A DNA stretch of 15,570 bases from Ignavibacteria bacterium UBA4661 (GTDB taxonomy: Bacteria; Bacteroidota; Ignavibacteria; Kapaibacteriales; UBA4661): NCBI GenBank assembly GCA_002405405.1, contig DHLT01000039.1:1-15570 (forward strand), in the 5' to 3' direction. The position numbers and the translations under genes are program-made. The notes below the pieces were generated by a model, which worked only from the letters and a program-made list of their open reading frames with translations, searched no databases and had not been told where the DNA came from. The number at the start of each line of letters is the position of its first letter. Positions within the stretch are counted from its first letter, which is position 1. Below, one piece after another: positions 5,136-13,742 of the stretch.

Positions 5136-7388
5136 ATGAATACGCTTCTTGTAAAGCAGAAAATTATTCTGCTTTCTTTGCTCCCCATCGGGGTGCTTGC
5201 CGTGCTTGGAGCATGGCAGATTGTTTCTGCACGACATGAATTGCAGTCTGCTCATCATGCAGAAGCGACGCTTGTCTATGTGCGCTCGGCTGTTCAGCTT
5301 CATCAGGAGTTACGCAAAGAAATTGTGTACGCAATCAGCAGTATTGTTCATAGAGATACCAAAGAGCAAAGCATGAAGCAATATGCAATGCAATGTATTT
5401 CTACAGACTCAGCATTGTCGAAGAGCATGGCGAATGCTCGGTTTCTGGACACCGGTTCTCTCTCGCCTAAAGCAAAAATGGTTACTCATCGTCTTGCAGA
5501 GCTTCCGGCAATGATGATCTCCTTGCGCCAATCGGTTGCTCTTGCCCAGCAGCAAGCATTGCTCGATCATGTACCGCAAAGCTATGAGCAAGTGTCGGCT
5601 GTCCTTCAAGAAGCGATTAACACTTATGCCCAAATCAACACCGAAGATCCCGCTCTTGCAACGACACTCACAACCTATATGACTATCACGCACCAAGAGG
5701 ATGTGTGGGCAATGTTACGGTTGCTCCTTGTCAAGGTTGTCTCGGTCGATTCGGCTGAGGGAAGCGATTTTAAGAGATACTACGAACTACGAGCAGTAGA
5801 ATCGCATTATGCACATGCCATGTCAATGGTGGGCGATGCTGATGCTACTGAGCAGTATAGCAATGTTGTTGGTGCAAAAGGTATTGCGGCTGTCGAACGA
5901 TACTTTACCATGATTTTGGAACAATCGGATGTCGGTCGATTTGGTATTCCTCCACAAGATATTGTTCGTGCCGCTGATGAGCGTCTTGTTGCTCTGCAAT
6001 CCATACAAAAAGAACTTGCGAATAAAGCACAAGCAAGTCTTATGATCGTACAAAAGAACAAAGAACAGCTTCTGCTTATTGTTGCTGTGAGCTTGATCTG
6101 TGTGGTGAGTCTTTTGAGTTGGCTGAGCATGAAAATCATTCGTTCGATTACGCGTCCGATAGGATTGCTCATGCAGTACATTACGCATGTATCGGAGGGG
6201 AATGTATCGGAACGGTTTACGGATGCTGAAACCCTGCAAGCACAAGATGAGATTGCACAATTGGCGCGTGCCTTTTCAGCGATGGTTGAGCAAATCGATG
6301 GGATGATTGCTGTTATTCGCACTGAAGAAGAAAAATCACGCAAGAGCGTGGTGCAGATTACCGCGCTGGCGGACTCTATTCGCAGTCAAGAAGAGTATGC
6401 TCGAAAAAGTGTCGAACAGATTTTGGCATCGATGGAAGAATTTGCCGAAGGCGATTTGACAGTTACTCTTGCCGTACAGTCCGGCGATGATATTGGTCGT
6501 CTTTTTTCGGGATACAACAATGTTGTAGCAACGCTTCGTGAGGTGATCGAGAGCATGAACTTTGCTTTTGAAAGTACTGCTGATATGAGCCATACGGTGC
6601 AAGCAAAAACACTGGAACTCAACAAAAGTGCTTCCGAGCAGGCAGAGCAAATTTTGGAAATTGTCAGTGCTGTCGAGGAAATGTCACGCACAGCACAAAG
6701 CAATGCGCGGCAGACGATTCATGTTGCAGAAGAAGCCCGTAGGGTGAGCAATGATGCTGCACAAGGCGGTATTGTAATTGAACAAGGTATCGAAGGAATG
6801 GAGCGTATAGCATCAACTGTGTTGCAACTGCAAGGTACGATTGAAAATCTTGGAAAAGGCAGCGAACGCATTGGTGAAATCGTACAAAGCATTTATGAAA
6901 TTGCTGATCAAACAAATTTACTCGCATTGAATGCGGCAATTGAAGCGGCACGTGCAGGTGAGGCAGGACGGGGCTTTTCTGTGGTTGCCGATGAAGTGCG
7001 AAAACTCTCCGAGCGCACGCAAAAAGCCACCAAACAGATCGTTGAAACCATTACAAAACTTCAATCGGAAACCAAGACCGCTGTCGATGTTGCACGCGAA
7101 GGCATGAAAGAATCGGAGCAAGGGCGCATTGCCGCCGCTGAATCGCGACAAGCATTGCAACGTATTGTCGATCATACAAGCAATGTGTCAGACATCATTA
7201 CACAGATTTCTGCCGCGAGCGAAGAACAGTCAGCCGTGAGTAATGATATTGCCGGACGTATGGAGTTCGTGAGTAACGCAACAACAGAAGTGTCAGCCGG
7301 ATCGAGTGCCATCGTTCGGCAAATGCAGGATCTCGATACCATGATGAGTAAACTTCAGCGGACAATGAAACATTTTCGTACAGCTTAA
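5136..7388 (+). CDS. Methyl-accepting chemotaxis protein with large periplasmic sensor and two HAMP domains
   Basis: A 750-residue transducer. TM1 is at about 9-30 and TM2 at 311-333. The 280-residue periplasmic helical region between them resembles the nitrate/nitrite-sensing NIT domain in pattern ([31 protein letters not shown]), but this is a tentative match. HAMP1 spans about 334-388. A linker holds [11 protein letters not shown] (398-408) and [11 protein letters not shown] (419-429), repeated exactly 21 residues apart. A second HAMP-like segment is at 425-480. The signalling domain follows, with the classical hairpin tip [21 protein letters not shown] around 589-609 and [15 protein letters not shown] after it. 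There is no C-terminal receptor-tether pentapeptide. No che or flagellar genes are visible, so it is a stand-alone receptor. It starts 125 nt after the DoxX gene and could be a separate transcript. Confidence 0.93.
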   Translation: MNTLLVKQKIILLSLLPIGVLAVLGAWQIVSARHELQSAHHAEATLVYVRSAVQLHQELRKEIVYAISSIVHRDTKEQSMKQYAMQCISTDSALSKSMANARFLDTGSLSPKAKMVTHRLAELPAMMISLRQSVALAQQQALLDHVPQSYEQVSAVLQEAINTYAQINTEDPALATTLTTYMTITHQEDVWAMLRLLLVKVVSVDSAEGSDFKRYYELRAVESHYAHAMSMVGDADATEQYSNVVGAKGIAAVERYFTMILEQSDVGRFGIPPQDIVRAADERLVALQSIQKELANKAQASLMIVQKNKEQLLLIVAVSLICVVSLLSWLSMKIIRSITRPIGLLMQYITHVSEGNVSERFTDAETLQAQDEIAQLARAFSAMVEQIDGMIAVIRTEEEKSRKSVVQITALADSIRSQEEYARKSVEQILASMEEFAEGDLTVTLAVQSGDDIGRLFSGYNNVVATLREVIESMNFAFESTADMSHTVQAKTLELNKSASEQAEQILEIVSAVEEMSRTAQSNARQTIHVAEEARRVSNDAAQGGIVIEQGIEGMERIASTVLQLQGTIENLGKGSERIGEIVQSIYEIADQTNLLALNAAIEAARAGEAGRGFSVVADEVRKLSERTQKATKQIVETITKLQSETKTAVDVAREGMKESEQGRIAAAESRQALQRIVDHTSNVSDIITQISAASEEQSAVSNDIAGRMEFVSNATTEVSAGSSAIVRQMQDLDTMMSKLQRTMKHFRTA

Positions 7389-7443
7389 TTGTATTTTGCT
7401 TGTTCTTTCCATTTCTTCCTTCTCACACATCGAGGATCATACG

Positions 7444-8895
7444 ATGAGAACAACAAGCAATCACCGTTTTGCAAGACAGATCATAATAGTGGGTATACAA
7501 GCAGTCGTTCTTTGTTTATGGTATGCGGCTACACTCCTTGCCCAGTCGCCTTTGCGTTATCCTGCGCCAACTCGCGAAGCAGATGATACGCCCATAGCCG
7601 CGTACAAACAGCGCCGCCAAGCTCTTATGGCAACAATGAGTAATCGTAGTATTGCCGTAGTTTTTTCTGCTGATACACGCAATCGACAAAACGATGTGGA
7701 GTATGAATACCGACAATCGAGCGATATGCTGTATTTATGCGGCTTTCCAGAAAAAGAATCGATGCTGTTGCTTGTGCCGGGTGGCATGACATTCGAGGCA
7801 TCGCTGAATGCAAAACGCTATGAACATATTCTCTTTGTTGCACCGAAAAACCCGCAACGTGAATTATGGACAGGTGTACAATATGGCGCAGAGCAGGCAC
7901 AAAAAACATTTGGTTTGGATACGGTATTGCATATCGCATCTGCTCAAGAAGTGCTGAAGCGTATTGCTCCGCTCCGCGATACACTGTACTATGGCACAAT
8001 CCCAACCGCAACAGCCAAAGAGCCGATATTCGGTGCAGGTGTACAGTTTGAGCAGTCAATGCGTAATGGCTTGCGTGAAGCATTTGCTGATGTAGTGGTG
8101 AAATCCAACAGCGTAACAATCTCTCGAATGCGCGAGATCAAAGATGCAGAAGAACTTCGTTTGTTGCGGAAAGCTATTGATATATCCTGTGCAGGACATC
8201 GTGCCGTTATGCAGTCTGCGCAACCCAACATGTTTGAGTACGAAGCCGAATCAATCATGGAGGGTACCTTTCGCAAACTCGGTGCAGAAGATGTCGGCTA
8301 TGGTTCGATTATCGGTGCAGGTGTGAATTCTTGTATTCTCCATTACACATCAAATCGCAACCGTATGAAAAAAGGTGATGTATTGCTCATGGATTGCGGT
8401 GCTGAGTATCATGGTTACACTGCCGATATTACACGAACTATTCCTGTCAGCGGAGTGTTTAGCAAAGAGCAGAGAATCATTTATGATATTGTTCTCGAGG
8501 CGCAGGACTCTTCCATTGCGATGTGTCGTGCCGGTGTGAATCGTAATGCAGGACACACACGCGCTGTGAATGTCATCCGCAGACGCTTGTTAGAACTCGG
8601 TATTATTAAAAATCCCGAAGAGTATATCTGGTACTTTCCACATGGATCAGCGCACAATATCGGCTTCGATGTTCATGACCGTCACGTTCGTACCGTGTTT
8701 GAGCCGAACATGGTAACAACAGTCGAGCCGGGCATTTACATCCCCGAAGGAAGTCCATGCGATAAGCGATGGTGGAATATCGGCATTCGTCTTGAAGATG
8801 ATGTTCTCGTTACTAATGGCGAGCCGATTATTCTTTCTGCGGGATTGCCCCGCAAAGCAGATGACATCGAAAAATTGATGAAGAAGCGTAAGTAA
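7444..8895 (+). CDS. pepP: Exported Xaa-Pro aminopeptidase (aminopeptidase P, M24B)
   Basis: A 483-residue protein with an N-terminal signal (about residues 10-33, cleavage near LLA/Q), an aminopeptidase P N-terminal domain (about 50-195) and a pita-bread M24 catalytic domain (about 225-465). The five metal ligands expected in the family are visible: Asp317 in LLMDCGAEY, Asp328 in TADITRT, His404 in SAHNIGFDVHD, Glu428 in TTVEPGIYIPE and Glu451 in IRLEDDVLV. The substrate-site His300 in ILHY is also present. It should remove N-terminal residues that precede proline, here outside the cytoplasm. ATG 7444 has GAGGA 7 nt upstream; a TTG at 7396 in frame is less likely. The gene begins 55 nt after the receptor gene and 28 nt before msrA, so it is probably co-transcribed with msrA. 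Confidence 0.93.
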   Translation: MRTTSNHRFARQIIIVGIQAVVLCLWYAATLLAQSPLRYPAPTREADDTPIAAYKQRRQALMATMSNRSIAVVFSADTRNRQNDVEYEYRQSSDMLYLCGFPEKESMLLLVPGGMTFEASLNAKRYEHILFVAPKNPQRELWTGVQYGAEQAQKTFGLDTVLHIASAQEVLKRIAPLRDTLYYGTIPTATAKEPIFGAGVQFEQSMRNGLREAFADVVVKSNSVTISRMREIKDAEELRLLRKAIDISCAGHRAVMQSAQPNMFEYEAESIMEGTFRKLGAEDVGYGSIIGAGVNSCILHYTSNRNRMKKGDVLLMDCGAEYHGYTADITRTIPVSGVFSKEQRIIYDIVLEAQDSSIAMCRAGVNRNAGHTRAVNVIRRRLLELGIIKNPEEYIWYFPHGSAHNIGFDVHDRHVRTVFEPNMVTTVEPGIYIPEGSPCDKRWWNIGIRLEDDVLVTNGEPIILSAGLPRKADDIEKLMKKRK

Positions 8896-8923
8896 CGATT
8901 TTTTTACTGATTGTATACCAACA

Positions 8924-9694
8924 ATGAAAGCATTCTCTACAGCATGTTCGGTTGTATTGCATAGTATGCTGTACACCGTTCTATGCCTCGCAACATCGTG
9001 TTCCGGCAAAGCCGATAGCAATGCCGAAGCCATTGCCAAAACAGTGCAAGCAACACAACAAGTTCATAGTGCAACAACATCTGTTGCTTCTTCTTCTCCA
9101 TCATCGAATTCACAACAAGCTATGAGTACAACAGATCAAGCGAGTAATACGCGAGCAATAGCAACCTTTGGTGCGGGTTGTTTTTGGTGTGTCGAAGCAG
9201 TTTTTCAACGTGCCGAAGGTGTCGAAAGTGTTGTGAGCGGTTATATGGGTGGTCATGTGGTCAATCCAACGTACAAAGCAGTCTGTACCGGCGAAACGGG
9301 ACATGCCGAAGTGTGTCAAATCACTTATAATCCCCAAAAAATCAGCTATACTGATTTGCTGGAAATTCTCTTTGCAACCCATGACCCAACCACATTGAAC
9401 CGTCAAGGCAATGATGAAGGTCCGCAATATCGTTCGGCGATTTTTTATCATACCGAAGAGCAAAAAGATATTGCTCAAAAGTTGATTGCCGCACTCGATA
9501 AAGAAAAAATCTTTCCCGCGAAAATCGTTACCGAAGTAACCAAAGCAAGTACTTTTTACAAGGCAGAAGACTATCATCAAAACTACTATAATCAAAATGG
9601 CAGTCAGCCCTATTGTGCCTTTGTAGTGCGTCCCAAAGTAGATAAATTCATCAAGCACTTTGCGGCAAAACTCAAAGCCGATGCGAAGAAATAA
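8924..9694 (+). CDS. msrA: Peptide methionine sulfoxide reductase MsrA, lipoprotein form
   Basis: A 256-residue protein. The catalytic domain begins near residue 78 with ATFGAGCFWCVEAVF; the catalytic cysteine is Cys86 in GCFWC. Further family motifs are GYMGGHVVNPTYKAVCTGETGHAE, LEILFATHDPTTLNRQGNDEGPQYRS and YHQNYY, with a C-terminal PYCAFVVRPKVDKF. It reduces methionine-S-sulfoxide in proteins using thiols. The extra 77 N-terminal residues form a signal with a lipobox-like LATSC (lipid Cys26) and a low-complexity Ser/Thr/Ala/Gln linker, so the enzyme is probably anchored in the envelope and repairs exported proteins. The gap to the aminopeptidase P gene is 28 nt, suggesting one operon. The call for MsrA is firm; anchoring is inferred. 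Confidence 0.96.
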   Translation: MKAFSTACSVVLHSMLYTVLCLATSCSGKADSNAEAIAKTVQATQQVHSATTSVASSSPSSNSQQAMSTTDQASNTRAIATFGAGCFWCVEAVFQRAEGVESVVSGYMGGHVVNPTYKAVCTGETGHAEVCQITYNPQKISYTDLLEILFATHDPTTLNRQGNDEGPQYRSAIFYHTEEQKDIAQKLIAALDKEKIFPAKIVTEVTKASTFYKAEDYHQNYYNQNGSQPYCAFVVRPKVDKFIKHFAAKLKADAKK

Positions 9695-9721
9695 GTGATG
9701 AATTTTGAACGAATATCTATC

Positions 9722-9765
9722 AAAAAACACACAAGGCAAGTCGTTTCTGACTTGCCTTGTGTGTT
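9722..9765 (-). terminator. Strong hairpin terminator between convergent genes
   Basis: A perfect 17-bp stem (9726-9742 with 9749-9765) with a 6-nt loop. The A-run at 9722-9727 becomes a T-run on the minus strand, so it is a canonical terminator for the cytochrome c peroxidase gene, 57 nt after that gene's stop. It lies 31 nt after the msrA stop and may also stop plus-strand transcription, although no T-run follows in that direction. Confidence 0.88.
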
Positions 9766-9821
9766 CATTACCCCTTGCTCATGATGTGTGAGTCAAGATC
9801 GTTCGAGGTAATTCCGCAAGA

Positions 9822-11078
9822 TCAATTTCTAAACGGATTACTGTACTTCGGATCGGTTGTAAATGATTGATCGGTAAGCGTCCGTATAAAGGCAACAAGA
9901 TCAACTTTTTGCTGGGCAGTCAGATTCAAACGGAGTGGTACACCACGCTGACCACGCAAGCGAGGATCAAGATTTTGATGGGGTTGTACACCGGAATTGT
10001 AATGTTCTACCACTTGCTCCAAGGTACGGAAACGACCATCGTGCATATACGGCGGTGTTACGGCAATATCACGCAGAGAAGGCACTTTGAATTTACCGAT
10101 GTCTGCTTGCACTTTGGTTGTTTCATACACGCCAAGATCAGTAGTGGAGATAGCATCTAAGCCATTATTGGTCGGGCGTGTTGCAATCTGAGCATCAGTC
10201 GTGTGGCAACCTGCGCAGCCTGCGCCTCCTGCTCCGGGTGCAAGCAAAAAGAGACGTTTGCCATTATTTTCGCTTGCGGTAAAGTTCGGGAAATTATCAG
10301 TTGTATTGCGTACTTGTGCACGTCCTTGATCGTAGCGGCTATTGGTACTGACCATACTGCGAACAAACTGTGCCAATGCACGTGCCGTGCGGTCGGCGGT
10401 AATTTCCGGAGTGCCGAATGCACGTTGATAGAGATTGGCATAATAGGGTTGCTCATTGATGCGTTGGGTAATTTGAGCTAATGACAAACCCATTTCAGTT
10501 GCGTCTTGAATGGGCTTGAGTACTTGCTCTTCAAGTGTTGCGGCACGTTCATCCCAAAAGAAATGACCATTTTGATAGTATCGTGCATTAGCGAGATTCA
10601 TCGAGTGCCTGCGCGTCAAACCACCCGCAAAGCCACGACTAAGGCGGTTTGTATCGGAAAAGCTATTGGCTTGATTGTGGCACGAAGCACAGGCAACCGT
10701 ACGATTCAAACTCAAATTTCTCTCATAAAAAAGAACACGACCAAGCGTAGCACCATTGTCGGTAATCGGATTGGTGCGCAGTGTGTTATCATTGGCAACA
10801 ACGCTTGTTTGTCCGGGCAGATTGATTGCCGTGCGGAAGTGTGCAGGCAGAACAATGTTTGCATAGTTAAACGGTGTTGCAGGTAGAACAGGTACCGCTG
10901 TTATTTGTGGCTGCCCGCCCTGCCCTACCGCCATTTCGTTCATTGTGCAGGTCATTTCGTTGGCAGTGGTACTGCAACTTGTCATCAATATGCTTGCGAG
11001 CAGTATGCTCATGCCAAAACACAGCAGATTCATCATGAATCGTGTAGCTGGCATTCCATTGGGTGATTGTGTTTTCAT
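9822..11078 (-). CDS. Di-haem cytochrome c peroxidase / MauG family lipoprotein
   Basis: A 418-residue protein with two c-type haem sites: CASCH (residues 130-134) and CAGCH (288-292). Other family marks are TLGRVLFYERNLSLNRTVACASCH, the NLANARYYQNGHFFWDERAATLEEQVLKPI region, and a C-terminal VPSLRDIAVTPPYMHDGRFRTLEQVVEHY segment; its Met-His supplies haem-ligand candidates. It likely reduces hydrogen peroxide in the periplasm, although MauG-like oxidative roles are possible. The N-terminal signal ends with MTSC, a lipobox-like site (Cys35). ATG 11078 is preferred over TTG 11120 because GGAG lies 7 nt upstream. An SCO-type gene is the next gene upstream on the same strand, and the peroxidase has its own motif-bearing promoter candidate about 230 nt before its start. 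Confidence 0.93.
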   Translation of the reverse strand: MKTQSPNGMPATRFMMNLLCFGMSILLASILMTSCSTTANEMTCTMNEMAVGQGGQPQITAVPVLPATPFNYANIVLPAHFRTAINLPGQTSVVANDNTLRTNPITDNGATLGRVLFYERNLSLNRTVACASCHNQANSFSDTNRLSRGFAGGLTRRHSMNLANARYYQNGHFFWDERAATLEEQVLKPIQDATEMGLSLAQITQRINEQPYYANLYQRAFGTPEITADRTARALAQFVRSMVSTNSRYDQGRAQVRNTTDNFPNFTASENNGKRLFLLAPGAGGAGCAGCHTTDAQIATRPTNNGLDAISTTDLGVYETTKVQADIGKFKVPSLRDIAVTPPYMHDGRFRTLEQVVEHYNSGVQPHQNLDPRLRGQRGVPLRLNLTAQQKVDLVAFIRTLTDQSFTTDPKYSNPFRN

Positions 11079-11314
11079 GGCATGACTCCAAGAAAAAAAT
11101 GAGGAAAATTGAACCGACAAACGATAACGTATGCGCGTTTGCTGTTGTCCTTGCTTAATGGTAGAAGTACTAAAGTCTGTTTCGTCTTGTTTCTTCTTGT
11201 TGTTGATGTGCTCATGGCTGAAACGGCAAAGAATACTTGCGAGGGAGAAGAGCAGTCTCTATCAATAAGAAAACATGGACGATTCAAATGTTACACGATA
11301 ATGGATCTTATGGA
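11079..11314 (-). other. Long leader of the cytochrome c peroxidase gene, no gene seen
   Basis: If the promoter candidate at 11315-11341 is used, the message has an untranslated leader of about 230 nt. I see no convincing reading frame and no clear hairpin or known riboswitch in it. An open frame over 11075-11287 has no recognisable content and no good start. Structure prediction would be needed to say more. Confidence 0.45.
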
Positions 11315-11341
11315 TTAGACGACACCGATTTAAAAATCCTT
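11315..11341 (-). promoter_or_regulatory. Candidate ECF-type promoter of the cytochrome c peroxidase gene
   Basis: Read on the minus strand this is AAGGATTT, 12 nt, CGTCTAA (the -10 at 11321-11315). The spacing is identical to two other minus-strand copies. The -35 part overlaps the hairpin arm that ends the upstream SCO gene. The expected start is near 11308. Confidence 0.6.
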
Positions 11342-11376
11342 CGCGGAGTGAGATAAAAGAATTACTCCTCGCGAAG
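11332..11376 (-). terminator. Terminator overlapping the end of the SCO gene
   Basis: On the minus strand CTTCGCGAGGAGT (from 11376 to 11364) pairs with ACTCCGCGAAG (11349 to 11339), with a 2-nt bulge and a 14-nt loop. The run of five A at 11332-11336 gives a T-run on the transcript strand. The left arm is part of the SCO coding end and includes its stop codon. Confidence 0.65.
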
Positions 11377-12099
11377 AAGCTCGTTGATATCGTCAATCAT
11401 GCGAGGAATTTCTGCGCGGAGAGTGCCATTGTAGATGCCGCGCAAGCGACCATGTTTATCCACCAACACAATATTTTCAGAATGAATAAACTCCTTGCTG
11501 TCTTTGCTGTATCCTTCTGTCTCCTCGATAAAATATCCGCGTCGAGCTATGTTGTAAATCTCCTCTTGTGTGCCGCGCAAAAAATGCCATTGGTGTCCCG
11601 TAATGCCATATTTCATGCTGTACTTAAGCAGAAGAGGTGTGGTGTCAATATCAGGTGTAACGCTATGCGAAAGAAATTTCACAGCTTTCTTGCCCCGATA
11701 TGCTTTGTAAACCTGCTTGAGATTGGTGGTCATAGTAGGGCAAATGCCCGGGCAAGAGGTAAAAAAGAAATTCACCAGATGCACCGTATTCTGTACACTG
11801 TCTTGCGTGATGATATTACCGAATTGATCAGTAAAACGAAATGCTCCAACACGGCGAATGGTATCTATTCTTACTTTGTCGGTTGTCCAGATGGGCGTAA
11901 AATCAGGCGTTGCATAATAAGGCACTTTTGCTGAGTTGTACGATGCAGGCAAAGAATGGACAGATTGTTGAGGATGATGGGGTGGAGTGGATGCTTCTTG
12001 TTTGGAGCAAGCACTAAGGAATGCTGTGCTACATACCACCGCGACCACGAGGCATCTGATCGGTACTTGCGCTGTCAAGCCATGAACGTGGTGTGCCAT
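11362..12099 (-). CDS. SCO1/SenC family copper chaperone lipoprotein
   Basis: A 245-residue lipoprotein: a signal with FLSAC lipobox (lipid Cys31), a linker, and a thioredoxin-like SCO domain. The copper ligands are visible: Cys116 and Cys120 in FTSCPGICPTM, and His206 in EFIHSENIVLVDKHG. The SVTPDIDT segment and HQWHFLRGT match the family core. SCO proteins deliver copper to the CuA site of cytochrome oxidase or act as thiol-disulfide and copper-handling factors; no oxidase genes are visible here. Start 12099 (ATG) overlaps the MORN gene end by 71 nt. An in-frame TTG at 12078 would reduce the overlap to 50 nt and still leave a full signal peptide. Neighbours are a MORN lipoprotein, a YHYH protein and a di-haem peroxidase, pointing to an envelope redox/copper function. 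Confidence 0.92.
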   Translation of the reverse strand: MAHHVHGLTAQVPIRCLVVAVVCSTAFLSACSKQEASTPPHHPQQSVHSLPASYNSAKVPYYATPDFTPIWTTDKVRIDTIRRVGAFRFTDQFGNIITQDSVQNTVHLVNFFFTSCPGICPTMTTNLKQVYKAYRGKKAVKFLSHSVTPDIDTTPLLLKYSMKYGITGHQWHFLRGTQEEIYNIARRGYFIEETEGYSKDSKEFIHSENIVLVDKHGRLRGIYNGTLRAEIPRMIDDINELLREE

Positions 12100-12676
12100 G
12101 TGCCCATATCGTGCGACACCGCTTTTTACCAATAGTGCCATAGTTTCTTCCATTACGAGCTTCATAATTGACAGACAATGCTCCATCATTGGTAAATGCT
12201 TGTTGCAAGCCATATTCGTGTCCTTCGTGATAATGGGCTATACGATAGAGTACGCCATTGTTGTACCACTCTTTTTGTGTGCCTTCGTACACATCATTCG
12301 TGTAGGTATATTCAAATTTTTTGTTTCCATTTTCCCAGTAGCCATAGTGCGTTTGCTCGCGTTTGCCCTGCACAAAAAAACGAACTTCTTGGAGTTGGAC
12401 AGTACCATTGCTTGAGCGGGGATACCAACTGCGAGTTATACCATGGGGCTTGCCTTCGCGGACTTCTTGCAAAAAGAGCGTATCACCTTCGGGCGAGAGT
12501 TGATACACCGTACCGGTCATCAATTCACTATTGGCATACCACAGATCATTCTGCATTCGAACGATGGTGCCGTCAATGCGATAGAGCGTTGGAGTAGTCG
12601 AGCAAGCACTGCAAAGCATGATACCAATCAATACAGCCAAGAGCCACAATGCGAAGAGCAACAAAGAATACCGCAT
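12029..12676 (-). CDS. MORN-repeat / YwqK-like lipoprotein, function unknown
   Basis: A 215-residue protein with an N-terminal signal and a lipobox-like CSAC (lipid Cys25). Residues about 55-190 carry repeated beta-hairpin units: GKPHGITRSWY, GYWENGNKKFEYTY, YEGTQKEWYNNGVLYRIAHYHEGHEYGLQQAFTNDG. Each holds the G...WY.NG pattern of MORN-2/YwqK repeats. Such proteins are often described as YwqK-family antitoxins, but no toxin is seen here and the outer-envelope location makes that role doubtful. The last 25 or so residues are encoded in the region overlapping the SCO gene start and look unconserved. It begins 17 nt after the YHYH gene stop, so the two are probably co-transcribed. Confidence 0.8.
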   Translation of the reverse strand: MRYSLLLFALWLLAVLIGIMLCSACSTTPTLYRIDGTIVRMQNDLWYANSELMTGTVYQLSPEGDTLFLQEVREGKPHGITRSWYPRSSNGTVQLQEVRFFVQGKREQTHYGYWENGNKKFEYTYTNDVYEGTQKEWYNNGVLYRIAHYHEGHEYGLQQAFTNDGALSVNYEARNGRNYGTIGKKRCRTIWAHGTPRSWLDSASTDQMPRGRGGM

Positions 12677-12693
12677 AGAAAAGCATCGTTGAA

Positions 12694-13524
12694 TTAGCGG
12701 GTAATCGTACCCGGTGTGCCAAAGAAACCATTGCCATTGATATACGGATCAACTGCTGTGATATGATAATGGTAAATGCCACCGGGATACTCTGCCGTAG
12801 CATGTTTGTGTCCATGATAGGCATCAAGCGCACTTTCTTGAACAAGTGCTCCATTTTCCATCGGACCATACACAGGAAAGCCATCCAGCAAAAAGCCTAA
12901 GAGAGCACTTTTACCTTTGCTTGTCGTGAGAGCTATTGGTTCAACATGATAGTGATAATCACTCCCTTGTGCAGGATGTCCGCCATATTGATCGAAGGAA
13001 TTGATTTCGCCGGTTAATGGCGAACGACCAGCCGCATATTGATTGAAGAGTGGCACACCATTGAGCGATACACCCATCGGACCCAATGGCGTAGCTGTTT
13101 TGGTAGCGGCTTCAGCAGGATACATCGGAATACGAAAGGTATAGTTTTGTGTGCCAATGACATTCGGGTTTTGACTCCACTGACGATTAGTGCCATTGTA
13201 TGCCTCGTACATGGTACTTGCCCATTGCGTACCTTGATAGTATGGGCTTTTGTGGTCAGGACGACCGGTGGTTTTGATCACAATAAAGTCGCCATCGCGT
13301 GTAATGCTTGTTGCACCATACACGAGTTTGTATACCGCCGGAACATCACCGGAAACCGTTACACTGACAGCGTCGGTCGTGGTAGTACTTGCACGGGAAC
13401 AGCCCGAGTATGGAATCCATATGAATACCATAAGCAAGAAAAACATTGATACAATAACCGAAGAAATAAAGCTACGCGATGGTTTTATCGTGTGTGCTGC
13501 GGAAGCAAAAAAGGATGAGCGCAT
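12694..13524 (-). CDS. YHYH domain protein, exported
   Basis: A 276-residue protein. An N-terminal hydrophobic segment (about residues 19-38) ending YSGC suggests a signal peptide, possibly of a lipoprotein (Cys42). Two YHYH motifs are present, at 190-193 (DYHYHVEP) and 251-254 (GIYHYHIT), together with GFLLDGFPVYGPME and DAYHGHKH. This is the layout of the YHYH family; its biochemical role is not established, though the many histidines suggest metal binding. ATG 13524 was chosen because it starts directly before the hydrophobic segment. An ATG at 13590 would lie only about 13 nt from the predicted transcript start. It is the first gene of a YHYH-MORN-SCO set with small or negative gaps, preceded by a motif-bearing promoter candidate. 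Confidence 0.87.
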   Translation of the reverse strand: MRSSFFASAAHTIKPSRSFISSVIVSMFFLLMVFIWIPYSGCSRASTTTTDAVSVTVSGDVPAVYKLVYGATSITRDGDFIVIKTTGRPDHKSPYYQGTQWASTMYEAYNGTNRQWSQNPNVIGTQNYTFRIPMYPAEAATKTATPLGPMGVSLNGVPLFNQYAAGRSPLTGEINSFDQYGGHPAQGSDYHYHVEPIALTTSKGKSALLGFLLDGFPVYGPMENGALVQESALDAYHGHKHATAEYPGGIYHYHITAVDPYINGNGFFGTPGTITR

Positions 13525-13609
13525 AAGAGATAAAGAGGAGTGTAAAAGAAAAGGGTGTTCAGACAATTTCAGATAATGGCATACAATCATGAAAGGGCTT
13601 CTTATGTTC

Positions 13610-13636
13610 TTAGACGATGGTGCCAAGTAAATCCTT
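13610..13636 (-). promoter_or_regulatory. Candidate ECF-type promoter of the YHYH-MORN-SCO operon
   Basis: On the minus strand: AAGGATTT, 12 nt, CGTCTAA, then GAACATA. It matches the copy at 15009-15035 at nearly all fixed positions, including the downstream GARCATA. The expected start is near 13603, giving a leader of about 80 nt to ATG 13524. Confidence 0.65.
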
Positions 13637-13683
13637 CGCTCTGTTTGTACAACTCTGAGCAAAATCATTGATGTTTCAACAAA

Positions 13684-13717
13684 CAAGCCCGTGCTTCGTT
13701 CTGTCTGCAAGGGCTTG
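13684..13717 (-). terminator. Possible weak terminator after the CpxP-like gene
   Basis: CAAGCCC (13684-13690) pairs with GGGCTTG (13711-13717), with TGC/GCA pairing inside after a one-base mismatch. It lies 26 nt after the stop of the CpxP-like gene. The T-run on the minus strand is short (TTTG), so termination may be partial. Confidence 0.45.
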
Positions 13718-13742
13718 AAATCTTTTAGATGGCGTATATCGA

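Noticed and set aside
5807..6343. 178-codon minus-strand frame inside the chemoreceptor gene
   Set aside because: Antisense shadow of a well supported chemoreceptor; composition rich in Ser, Cys and Arg with no domain pattern.
9110..9739. Long open frame (209 codons) on the minus strand opposite msrA
   Set aside because: It runs antisense to a clear MsrA coding region; the translation has no recognisable domain and it runs through the convergent terminator hairpin.
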